Below, one piece after another: positions 54,556 to 62,686 of a stretch of DNA of 64,000 nt. Made by a program: the position numbers and the translations under genes. The stretch is taken from positions 84,479-148,478 of the forward strand of contig JAJTHE010000021.1 of the NCBI GenBank assembly GCA_021298815.1, given 5' to 3'. Origin of the DNA: Betaproteobacteria bacterium. Its GTDB lineage: Bacteria; Pseudomonadota; Gammaproteobacteria; Burkholderiales; CAIKXV01. The notes under the pieces are model-generated. The model searched no databases. It was not told the DNA's origin and saw only the letters and a list, made by a program, of their open reading frames with translations. The stretch's first letter is position 1; each line of letters starts with the position of its first letter.

Positions 54556-54635
54556 GCCGAAAAGTCTAGCATCCGGCCGGTGCATCGCCGCGCGTAGAAT
54601 CCGCTGCACGCCATCAACGCATACGAGATCAGACG

Positions 54636-55442
54636 ATGTCCAGGATGTCCGGCAAGGTTGCCTTTCTCACCGGCGCGGGTGCCGGCATCGCACGTGCGAC
54701 GGCACGCGCGTTCGCGCGCGAGGGTGCGAAGGTCGCGCTGTTCGAACTGGACGAGGCGGCCGGCCGGTCCGCCGAGGCGCAGATCCGTGCCGAAGGCGGC
54801 GAGGCCCTGTTCATCCGCACCGACGTGACCCAGGACGCGCAGGTGAAGCATGCGGTCGCGCGCACGGTCGAGGCCTTCGGCCGGCTCGACGTGATCATGA
54901 ACTGCGCCGGCGGTTCGCTGCAGGACGACCGGCCGGTGCACCTGATGGACCTCGACACCTGGCACCGGACGATGGCGCTCAACCTGCTGCATCCGTTCCT
55001 GTGCTGCCGCCATGCGATCCCGCACATGATCGCGGCCGGTGGCGGATCGATCATCAACTTCTCGTCCCACCTCGGGCTCAAGGGATCCGAGAAGCCGGCC
55101 TATGCGGCGGCCAAGGGCGGCATCATGTCGTTCACGCAGACGCTGGCGGCGCAGTACGTCGGCTACAACATCCGCGCCAATGCGATCGCGCCGGCGATCG
55201 TGCGCACCGAGCGTTCGATCGCGCGCTGGGAGAACAAGGACTGGCTGTTCTCGGACAACCCGTCGCCTGCGGCGAAGGCGCGCATCGCGATGCAGAAGCT
55301 CTATCCGTTCTCGGTCGGCGAGCCGGAACACATCGCGGCGATCGCGGTGTTCCTCGGGTCGGACGAGTCACGCATGGTCAACGGCACCACCATCGCGGCC
55401 GATGGCGGACGCTCGACCGTGCTGAAGGTCTCGGTGGACTGA
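54636..55442 (+). CDS. SDR family oxidoreductase
   Basis: VAFLTGAGAGIARATARAFAREGAKVALFELDEAAG...VIMNCAGGSLQDD...YAAAKGGIMSFTQTLAAQYVGYNIRANAIAPAIVRTE. Confidence 0.93.
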   Translation: MSRMSGKVAFLTGAGAGIARATARAFAREGAKVALFELDEAAGRSAEAQIRAEGGEALFIRTDVTQDAQVKHAVARTVEAFGRLDVIMNCAGGSLQDDRPVHLMDLDTWHRTMALNLLHPFLCCRHAIPHMIAAGGGSIINFSSHLGLKGSEKPAYAAAKGGIMSFTQTLAAQYVGYNIRANAIAPAIVRTERSIARWENKDWLFSDNPSPAAKARIAMQKLYPFSVGEPEHIAAIAVFLGSDESRMVNGTTIAADGGRSTVLKVSVD

Positions 55443-55466
55443 GGCGCCGGGCAGCAAACACCCGGC

Positions 55467-56948
55467 TCAGCGCCCAGGGTCAGCCAGCGCGTCCAGCACG
55501 CCGGGGGCGAACGCGCCGTCCAGCGTGTCGGCCAGCCGGTCGAACACGGCCTCGAGCGGTTCCGGCGTGACGCCGAACAGCGCGGCGACCACCGCCGGGT
55601 TCTCGAACAGCCCGTGCAGGTACACGCCGAGCACGGACTGCTGCTGCCAGCCGATCGGCGCGGTGTCGCCGGTGCGCCGTAGCACGCTGTCGATGTCGCC
55701 TTCGTCCTGGTCGCGGAAATCGCCCTGCCCCGGGGTGCTGCGTCCGAGGCGGATCTCGTAGCCGTCCGCCTCGACGCCGGTGAGCGCAGCCCAGGCGCCA
55801 TGCAGCATGCCGAAGCGTGCGCGTGTCTTCACCAGCAGCTTGTCGGCCTCGAACCGGGTGCGCAGCGGCAGCAGCGCCAGGCCCGGCTCGGACGCGGGCA
55901 GGCCACCCTCGATGCCCTGCGGGTCTTCGATGCGCTCCCCTAGCAGTTGCATGCCGCCGCAGATGCCCAGCAGCGGCAGGCCGGCGCGCGCATGGGCACG
56001 CACCGCTTCGTCGAGGCCGGTGCTGCGCAGCCAGGCGAGGTCGGCCAGCGTGTGCTTGCTGCCGGGCAGGACGAGCCAGCGGGCATTGGCGACGGTGGCG
56101 CGGTCGGTGGCGAACGCGACGCGTATCCCGGCCCGGCGCAGCGACTCGAACTCGTCGAGGTTGCTCGCATGCGGGCAGGCGATCACCACCACCTGCGGCG
56201 GCTCGTGCGCGTTGCGCGGCACGGCGTCTTCTTCCGGCAATCCGTGGTCGCGCACATGCGGGACCACGCCGATCACCGGTACGCCGGTCAGCGCGACGAG
56301 TTGCCCGGGGCCCGGTGCCAGCAGCGCCGGATCGCCGCGGAAGCGGTTCAGCACGAAGCCGCGCAGCTGCGACCGGACCCGCGCATCCATCAGCGCATGG
56401 GTGCCGTAAAGGTGGGCGAAGGCACCGCCGGGGTCGATGTCCGCCACCAGCAGGCAGGCGGCTGCGGCATGCACGGCGGTGCGCGTGTTCACGTAATCTT
56501 CCGCCGCCAGGTTGATCTCGGCGGGCGAACCGGCGCCTTCGATCACCAGCAGGCCATGGCGCGCGCCCAGTGCGTCGAGCGCCTCGCGCGCGATCGGCCA
56601 CAGGTGGCTGCCGCGTTCGCGCCAGGGCATCGCACCCAGCGCGGGGTCGACCCGGCCATTCACGACCACCTGTGCACGGCCGCCGGCTTCCGGCTTGAGC
56701 AGCACCGGGTTCATGCCGGCGCCGGGCTCGACGCCCGCGGCCAGCGCCTGGAAGTACTGCGCGCTGCCGATCTCGCCAGTGCCGCCGCCCTCGAGCGCGA
56801 CCACCCGCGCATGGTTGCTCATGTTCTGCGCCTTGAACGGCGCGACGTCGAAGCCGCGGCGGTGGTACCAGCGGCACAGGGCAGTCGCGAGCCAGCTCTT
56901 GCCGGCACCGCTGGTGCAGCCCAGGACCATGATCGCGCGCGCCTTCAT
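55467..56948 (-). CDS. cobQ: Cobyric acid synthase
   Basis: MVLGCTSGAGKSWLATALCRWYHRRGFDVAPFKAQNMSNHARVV...GSAQYFQALAAGVEPGAGMNPVLLKPE...LLGICGGMQLLGERIEDP...GWQQQSVLGVYLHGLFENP. Confidence 0.96.
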   Translation of the reverse strand: MKARAIMVLGCTSGAGKSWLATALCRWYHRRGFDVAPFKAQNMSNHARVVALEGGGTGEIGSAQYFQALAAGVEPGAGMNPVLLKPEAGGRAQVVVNGRVDPALGAMPWRERGSHLWPIAREALDALGARHGLLVIEGAGSPAEINLAAEDYVNTRTAVHAAAACLLVADIDPGGAFAHLYGTHALMDARVRSQLRGFVLNRFRGDPALLAPGPGQLVALTGVPVIGVVPHVRDHGLPEEDAVPRNAHEPPQVVVIACPHASNLDEFESLRRAGIRVAFATDRATVANARWLVLPGSKHTLADLAWLRSTGLDEAVRAHARAGLPLLGICGGMQLLGERIEDPQGIEGGLPASEPGLALLPLRTRFEADKLLVKTRARFGMLHGAWAALTGVEADGYEIRLGRSTPGQGDFRDQDEGDIDSVLRRTGDTAPIGWQQQSVLGVYLHGLFENPAVVAALFGVTPEPLEAVFDRLADTLDGAFAPGVLDALADPGR

Positions 56949-57739
56949 GGCGAGGGGACGGCGACCCAGCGGGTGCCGTCGCGGCCGTCGATGCGCTCGA
57001 TGCTGATGGCCTGCTCGAACACGTCCGCCAGTGCCGCATGCAGGGCCGGATCGTCCGGGTGGCCGGCAGCGTGCACGCGTCCATGAGCCATCACGACCAC
57101 GCGGTCCGCGGCCAGCGCCAGCGTGAGGTCGTGCAGCACGACCGCGACCGCGACCTGCTGTCGGACCAGCCCGGTGATGCAGCAGAGCACCGCACGCTGG
57201 TGGGGTGCGTCGAGGTGGGTGGTGGGTTCGTCGAGCAGCACCACCGGCGCCTGCACCGCGAGCACGCGGGCGAGCAGTGCACGCTGGCGTTCGCCGCCGG
57301 AGAGTTCGCCCAGGCGCCGCGCGGCGAAGGCGGTCGCACCGGTGGCTTCCAGTGCGAGGTCGACCGCGCGCCGGTCTTCCGCGTCGGGCGTGCCGAACAG
57401 GCCCTGGTGAGGCAGCCGGCCGAGCGCGACGATGTCGCGCACCGCAAGGTCACCGTCGGCTTCGCCCTGCTGGGCCAGCCAGGCGATGCGTCGTGCACGC
57501 TCGCGCGGGGCCAGCGTGTCGATGCGCGCGCCCCCGGCAAGCACCGCGCCGCTGTCGGGGCGGCGCAGCCCGGCGAGTACCGACAGCAACGTGCTCTTGC
57601 CGGCGCCGTTCGGTCCGACGATCGCGGTCCATTGCCCGGCGGCAAGCGAGATCGACACGTCGTCGAGCACGCGCCGGCCATCGAGGGTCACGCACAGGCC
57701 GGTTGCTTCCAGCGGGGCTGCGACAGGGGCAAGGGTCAT
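56945..57739 (-). CDS. Cobalamin/Fe(III)-siderophore-type ABC transporter ATP-binding protein (BtuD-like)
   Basis: WTAIVGPNGAGKSTLLSVLAGL (Walker A), LGELSGGERQRALLARVLAVQAPVVLLDEPTTHLD; start corrected from the 642-aa track ORF. Confidence 0.93.
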   Translation of the reverse strand: MTLAPVAAPLEATGLCVTLDGRRVLDDVSISLAAGQWTAIVGPNGAGKSTLLSVLAGLRRPDSGAVLAGGARIDTLAPRERARRIAWLAQQGEADGDLAVRDIVALGRLPHQGLFGTPDAEDRRAVDLALEATGATAFAARRLGELSGGERQRALLARVLAVQAPVVLLDEPTTHLDAPHQRAVLCCITGLVRQQVAVAVVLHDLTLALAADRVVVMAHGRVHAAGHPDDPALHAALADVFEQAISIERIDGRDGTRWVAVPSP

Positions 57740-58764
57740 GCGTGCCTCCGCCGCAGCAGCACCAGCAGGTAGATGCCGCCGAGCACCGCGGTGAGCACGC
57801 CCACCGGCAGTTCCTGCGGCGCGACCAGCGTGCGCGCCGCGATGTCGCCCGCCAGCAGCAGCACGCCACCGGCCATGGCCGACAGCGCGAGAAGCGGTCC
57901 GTGCGCGACGGTCACGCAGCGGCGCACCAGGTGCGGCGCGACCAGGCCGACGAAGGCGATCATGCCGGCCTGTGCCACCGCCGCACCGGTGGCCATCGCC
58001 ATCACGGCGACCAGCAGCAGGCGCACCTGCTGCAGCGGCACGCCGAGGCTGGCCGCGCTCGCCTCGCCGAGCACCAGTGCATCGAGTGCGCGCGAGACCC
58101 GCATGGCCGCCGGCAGAACCACGGCCAGCACGCAGCCGAGCACCAGCGCGCTGTGCCAGCCGAGGAAGCCGGTGGTGCCGAGCAGGAAGATCTGCTTGCC
58201 GCGCATCGCCTCGGGCGACACCAGCATCACCAGGTCGGACACGGCGGTGAGTAGCACGCCGACCACCACGCCGCACAGCAGCAGCGACAGCGGACGTCCC
58301 GCGCCGCCAGCCAGCAGCAGCGTCAGCGTGACGCCTGCCAGTGCACCGATGAAGGCTGCGCCGACCAGCCCCACCTGCAGCAGCGCGCCCGCCGTGGCCA
58401 GTCCGATCGAGGCGCCCGCGGCGCTGCCCGCTGCCAGCACCAGCACCACGCCGAGGCCGGCACCCGCCGCCGACCCGAGCAGGTAGGGGTCGGCGAGCGG
58501 ATTGCGGAACAGGCCCTGTGCGACCGCACCGGCGAAGCCGAGCAGCGCACCGGCGAGCCAGGCGCCGATCGACCGTGGCGCGCGGATGTCGCGCAGCAGC
58601 GTCCATTCGTCGGCCCAGGCCAGCGACCAGCCGTCGCTGCCAGCGGCGAGTCCGGCGAGCAGCAGCAGCACGCTCGCGGCGGCGAGCATCAGGGCGAGGC
58701 CGGACGCGGTGGCCAGGCCCCGGGGGGCGATCGCTGCCTGCGGGCTGCCGGTCGTGGTGTTCAT
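57736..58764 (-). CDS. FecCD-family ABC permease (BtuC-like)
   Basis: LLRDIRAPRSIGAWLAGALLGFAGAVAQGLFRNPLADPYLLGSAAGAGLGVVL...AQAGMIAFVGLVAPHLVRR...GDIAARTLVAPQELPVGVLTAVLGGIYLLVLLRR. Confidence 0.95.
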   Translation of the reverse strand: MNTTTGSPQAAIAPRGLATASGLALMLAAASVLLLLAGLAAGSDGWSLAWADEWTLLRDIRAPRSIGAWLAGALLGFAGAVAQGLFRNPLADPYLLGSAAGAGLGVVLVLAAGSAAGASIGLATAGALLQVGLVGAAFIGALAGVTLTLLLAGGAGRPLSLLLCGVVVGVLLTAVSDLVMLVSPEAMRGKQIFLLGTTGFLGWHSALVLGCVLAVVLPAAMRVSRALDALVLGEASAASLGVPLQQVRLLLVAVMAMATGAAVAQAGMIAFVGLVAPHLVRRCVTVAHGPLLALSAMAGGVLLLAGDIAARTLVAPQELPVGVLTAVLGGIYLLVLLRRRHA

Positions 58765-59657
58765 CGACCGTCCTTCGCGAGCGTGGAGAAGCATTCGACG
58801 AGCAGGTCCGCGGCCTCGCCCAGCCGCGGACCGGGCCGCACCAGCATGTCGTAGGCAGCGGGCGGGAAGGCACAGGTACGCTGCTCGCGCAGCGCCGACA
58901 GCCCCGGCCAGCCCGGCCGCTTCGCCATGTCCCGCAGGCCGGCCTCGCTGGCGAGGATCAACTGCGGTTGCGCGCGCACCACATACTCGGGGTTCAGGCG
59001 CGGGAACACGCCCATCGATGCCGGCACGATGTTGCCCATGCCCAGCCGCGCCAGCACGTCGCCGACGAACGAACCCTCGCCCGCGGCATGCGGCGCGGAC
59101 GACACCTCGAAATAGACCCGCTGGCCACGCATCGACGGCGGCACGCGGGCGGCTGCAGCATCGATGCGTGCCGAGATCGCGCGCCACTGCACGTCGGCCG
59201 CACCGGGGTCGCCGATCGCCACCGCGATCGCGCCCAGCACGCGCCGCGTGTCGGCCAGCGTCTTCGGTTCCAGCGCGAGCACCGGGATACGCAGCGCCTC
59301 GAGCCGGTCGATCACGCGCGCCGACGACGCGGCAAGCACCAGGTCCGGCTTCAGCGACACGATGCGCTCGACCTGCGCATCTTCCAGCCCGCCCAGGCGC
59401 GGCAGTCGTTCCACCTGCGGCGGCCAGTTCGAGAAGCGGTCGATGCCGACCAGTCGATCGCAGGCGCCGAGCGCGCAGGTGGCTTCGGTCAGCGCGGGTA
59501 GCAGGGTGATGATGCGCCGGGCCGGGGCGGCGAGACGCAGCGTGCGGCCCCGGTCGTCGACGATGGCGAGGGTGGGCGTGGAGGTCGGTGCGGCGGCGCA
59601 CGCAGGCGCAACAGCGACCGAAGCCAGCGCGGCGAGTCCGTACAAGAGCTTCCGCAT
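58761..59657 (-). CDS. Periplasmic cobalamin-type ABC substrate-binding protein (BtuF-like)
   Basis: PARRIITLLPALTEATCALGACDRLVGIDRFSNWPPQVERLPRLGGLEDAQVERIVSLKPDLVLAASS; operon with BtuC/BtuD-like genes and cobQ. Confidence 0.9.
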   Translation of the reverse strand: MRKLLYGLAALASVAVAPACAAAPTSTPTLAIVDDRGRTLRLAAPARRIITLLPALTEATCALGACDRLVGIDRFSNWPPQVERLPRLGGLEDAQVERIVSLKPDLVLAASSARVIDRLEALRIPVLALEPKTLADTRRVLGAIAVAIGDPGAADVQWRAISARIDAAAARVPPSMRGQRVYFEVSSAPHAAGEGSFVGDVLARLGMGNIVPASMGVFPRLNPEYVVRAQPQLILASEAGLRDMAKRPGWPGLSALREQRTCAFPPAAYDMLVRPGPRLGEAADLLVECFSTLAKDGR

Positions 59658-59795
59658 GCCTGCCGTCCACCCTGGCTGCTGCACAATCGCCCCTCTGTTC
59701 GACAGGCCGGGCGGTCCCGCAACACCTGACGCGCGGCTAGGTTAACCTGCGGCAGACGGCGCTGCAAACGCCAACGGTGCACAGGAGGAGGAAGC

Positions 59796-60794
59796 ATGCA
59801 TATCGAACGACGACCCGCGGGTCATGGACGGGCCTGGCCGCGCCAGACGATGGTGGCGGCCGCCACCCTGCTGCTGGCGCCGCTCGCCGGGGCCCAGGCC
59901 TACCCGTCGAAGCCGATCCGCATGGTGATCCCGATCGCCGCCGGCGGCGGTACCGATGCCATGGGCCGGTTGATCGCCCAGCGCCTCGGCGAACAGCTGG
60001 GCGTATCGGTGATCGTCGAGAACCGCGCCGGTGCCGGTACCGTGATCGGCACCGAGATCGTCGCGCGTGCGCCAGCCGACGGCTACACGCTGATGACCGT
60101 GGCTCCCGAGTTCGTGATCAACCCGGGGCTGGTGCGCAAGCTGCCGTACGACCCGATCCGCGACTTCGCGCCGATCACCCAGCTCACCTCGGGCCAGTAC
60201 TACCTGTCGACGCATCCGACGGTGCCGGTGAAGACGCCGAAGGAGTTCATCGCGCTGGTGCGATCGCGCCCCGGACAGGTGACCTTCGGCTCCTCGGGCA
60301 ACGGCAGTGCCAACCACCTGGCCGGCGTACTGTTCCAGCAGATGACCAATACGAAGCTGGTGCATGTGCCGTACAAGGGTGCCGGGCCCGCGGGCGCGGC
60401 ACTGATCGGCGGCCAGATCGACTTCATGTTCAGCAACGTCGCATCGGCGATGCCGTTCCTCAAGTCGGGCAAGCTGCGCGCGATCGCCGCGACCGGCGAG
60501 AGGCGCCCGGCGATCACGCCGAACGTGCCGACCCTGGCCGAGTCCGGCGTTCCCGGTTATGTGGTGACCGGTTTCTTCCTGCTGCTCGCGCCGGGCAACA
60601 CGCCGAAGGAGATCGTCGGCCGGCTGAACGCGGAAGCGGTGAAGGCCCTGCAGACGCAGTCGATGCGGGACACGCTGGCGGCACTCGGGCTAGACCCGGT
60701 CGGCAGCACCCCGGAGGCGACTGCGACCTTCATCAAGGCCGAGATCGACAAGTGGATACCTATCGTGCGCGCGGCAGGCGCGCAGACGGATTGA
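59796..60794 (+). CDS. TTT substrate-binding protein (TctC/Bug family)
   Basis: GAQAYPSKPIRMVIPIAAGGGTDAMGRLIAQRLGEQLGVSVIVENRAGAGT...LVHVPYKGAGPA. Confidence 0.94.
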   Translation: MHIERRPAGHGRAWPRQTMVAAATLLLAPLAGAQAYPSKPIRMVIPIAAGGGTDAMGRLIAQRLGEQLGVSVIVENRAGAGTVIGTEIVARAPADGYTLMTVAPEFVINPGLVRKLPYDPIRDFAPITQLTSGQYYLSTHPTVPVKTPKEFIALVRSRPGQVTFGSSGNGSANHLAGVLFQQMTNTKLVHVPYKGAGPAGAALIGGQIDFMFSNVASAMPFLKSGKLRAIAATGERRPAITPNVPTLAESGVPGYVVTGFFLLLAPGNTPKEIVGRLNAEAVKALQTQSMRDTLAALGLDPVGSTPEATATFIKAEIDKWIPIVRAAGAQTD

Positions 60795-60801
60795 GTTCTC
60801 G

Positions 60802-62181
60802 ATGAGCAATGCCGCGACCGTGACGGGCGACGCTGGCGTCGGTGCGGTTACCGCACGCCTGGCCGCCTTCGTCGCGCAGGCCGACGCCGCAGCGATTCCC
60901 GAGGCCGTTCTGCACGAGGGTCGCCGCTGCCTTGTGAACCTGTTCGGCGTGGCCCTGCATGCGACGCAGGATCCGGCGCTGCCGATGCTGCTCGACGTGC
61001 TCGAGGCCGAAGGTGGCCGGCCGCGCGCGACGGTGATCGGCTGTAGCCGGCGGGTGCCGCTGCTGCATGCGGCGCTCGCCAACGGGCTGCTCGCCCATCT
61101 GGACGATTTCGACGACACCTTCTTCCCGACGGTGCTGCATCCCTCTGCGCCAACGATCCCGGCCGTGCTGGCACTGGCCGAGGACTGCGGCACGGACGGC
61201 CGTACCTTCCTGGCCGCCACGGTGCTCGGCCTGGAAGCCTGCTGCCGCGTCGCGCTGTCGATCCAGCAGATGCGCCATGGCGCGCTCTGGCACATGACCG
61301 GCACCGCCGGAGTGTTCGGCAGCGCCGCCGCCGCGGGCCGACTGCTGGGGCTGGATGCATCGACGATGGCCGTGGCGTTCGGGCTCGCTGGTACCCAGGC
61401 CGGTGGCCTGCGCGAAACCTTCGGCACGATGACCAAGGCGTTCCATCCGGCGCGCGCTGCGCAGTCCGGGCTGCTTGCTGCACTGATGGCGCAGCGCGGC
61501 TTCAGCAGTACTTCGCGCATCCTCGAAGGGCCGCACGGCTTCGCGCAGGCCTTCGCCGCCGGGGCGTTCGACGCCGGGGCGATCACCGACGGCCTCGGCG
61601 AGCGCTGGCTGCTGATGGACAGCGCACCCAAGCCCTATGCGTCGGCGATCCTGAGTCACCCGATGGTCGATGCGATGCTCGCGCTGCGCACCCAGCCCGG
61701 CGTGTCCCCGGCGCAGGTGGTGCGCATCGGCGGACGGGTGAACCCGCTTGCGATCCGGCTGGAGAGTCGGCCCGAGCCCGCCGATGGGCTGGCTGCGCGC
61801 CTGTCGTTCCAGCACGCGATGGCGGCGGCGTTCGTGGAGGGTGCCTGCCTGCCGGCGCAGTTCACCGATGCGCGAGTGCACGACCCGGCGGTGGCCGGCG
61901 TGCGGCGGTTGATCGAGATGACGCCAGACCCCGCGATACCGCAGCACGGCTGCGAGGTCGAACTGTCGCTGGCCGACGGGCGGGTGCTGCGCCAGTCGAT
62001 CGAACATGCGACCGGGAGTCCGGGGCGACCGGTGAGCGATGTGCAGCTGGAGGCGAAGTTCCTCGCGCTGGCGGGCACCGTGCTGACTACGGCGCGGGCG
62101 CGGCGACTGCTCGATCGGCTGTGGCGGGTGGATGGGCTGCCGGATGTCGGTGTGCTGATGCGGGCTTGTCGCAGACCGTAG
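60802..62181 (+). CDS. MmgE/PrpD family protein (second copy in window)
   Basis: ALANGLLAHLDDFDDTFFPTVLHPSAPTIPAVLALAEDCG...MTGTAGVFGSAAAAGRLLGLDASTMAVAFGLAGTQAGGLRETFGTMTKAFHPARAAQSG. Confidence 0.92.
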   Translation: MSNAATVTGDAGVGAVTARLAAFVAQADAAAIPEAVLHEGRRCLVNLFGVALHATQDPALPMLLDVLEAEGGRPRATVIGCSRRVPLLHAALANGLLAHLDDFDDTFFPTVLHPSAPTIPAVLALAEDCGTDGRTFLAATVLGLEACCRVALSIQQMRHGALWHMTGTAGVFGSAAAAGRLLGLDASTMAVAFGLAGTQAGGLRETFGTMTKAFHPARAAQSGLLAALMAQRGFSSTSRILEGPHGFAQAFAAGAFDAGAITDGLGERWLLMDSAPKPYASAILSHPMVDAMLALRTQPGVSPAQVVRIGGRVNPLAIRLESRPEPADGLAARLSFQHAMAAAFVEGACLPAQFTDARVHDPAVAGVRRLIEMTPDPAIPQHGCEVELSLADGRVLRQSIEHATGSPGRPVSDVQLEAKFLALAGTVLTTARARRLLDRLWRVDGLPDVGVLMRACRRP

Positions 62182-62293
62182 CAATCCGCTCGGGAGCGGG
62201 CAGAAGGGTAGCGAGGCGAGCGGGGTGCGGCAGCTCGGGGTCGACGGGACCTGCGACCACTCGATCGGCGTGGCGCAGGCGGTCAGCAGGATC

Positions 62294-62397
62294 GCTGTCA
62301 GCAGTTCGATGCCCAGATCTGCAAACCGCCTGCTGAACTCGGGGAGGGACTTGTACGGCGCGTCCGGGCTGACCACGAACACCGCCTCGACGAGGGT
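62294..62397 (-). pseudogene. Short decayed tctC remnant, apparently internally deleted
   Basis: Minus strand encodes TLVEAVFVVSPDAPYKSLPEF|SRRFADLGIELLT directly after an in-frame TGA; first part matches the central TctC segment, second resembles the C-terminal RFADLGIE region. Confidence 0.55.
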
Positions 62398-62569
62398 TCA
62401 TCTACAGTCCTTGCAGTCGGGTTGGCGTGGATCGCTTCGATTCGCTGCCGCCGCGCATGCGCGCATGAAGGCCAGCGATCGAGGCGCTGTCGACGGATTG
62501 GATGCAAACTTCGTATCGGACAAGGGCAAACGTCGACTCGCGGACGGTTACTGTCCCCGGCCAGCAGGA

Positions 62570-62602
62570 CGGACCGCCTGACCCTCTGCGCTAGGCGGTC
62601 TG
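62570..62602 (+). other. Stem-loop, perfect 8-bp stem GACCGCCT/AGGCGGTC with 13-nt loop
   Basis: ggaccgcctgaccctctgcgctaggcggtct; no following T-tract, so not a confident intrinsic terminator. Confidence 0.4.
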
Positions 62603-62686
62603 ATGCAACACATACCGCGAACACGGCGGGTCCAACCGCACCGCGCCTGGCCGGAGATGACGGCCACCATCAGGGAGGAGAACGTC

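Noticed and set aside
59739-59748. Perfect 10-bp palindrome AGGTTAACCT upstream of tctC at 59796
   Set aside because: Could be a regulator site, but a single short palindrome is expected by chance at this scale and no cognate regulator is present; too weak for a call.
59658-59795. Possible cobalamin riboswitch core (ggcggtcccgcaacacct, 59708-59726) between btuF-like gene and tctC
   Set aside because: The short B12-box-like string is on the + strand (facing tctC, not the B12 operon) and the preceding conserved GGGAA...GGTG elements and needed length are not evident. An Rfam RF00174 scan would settle it.
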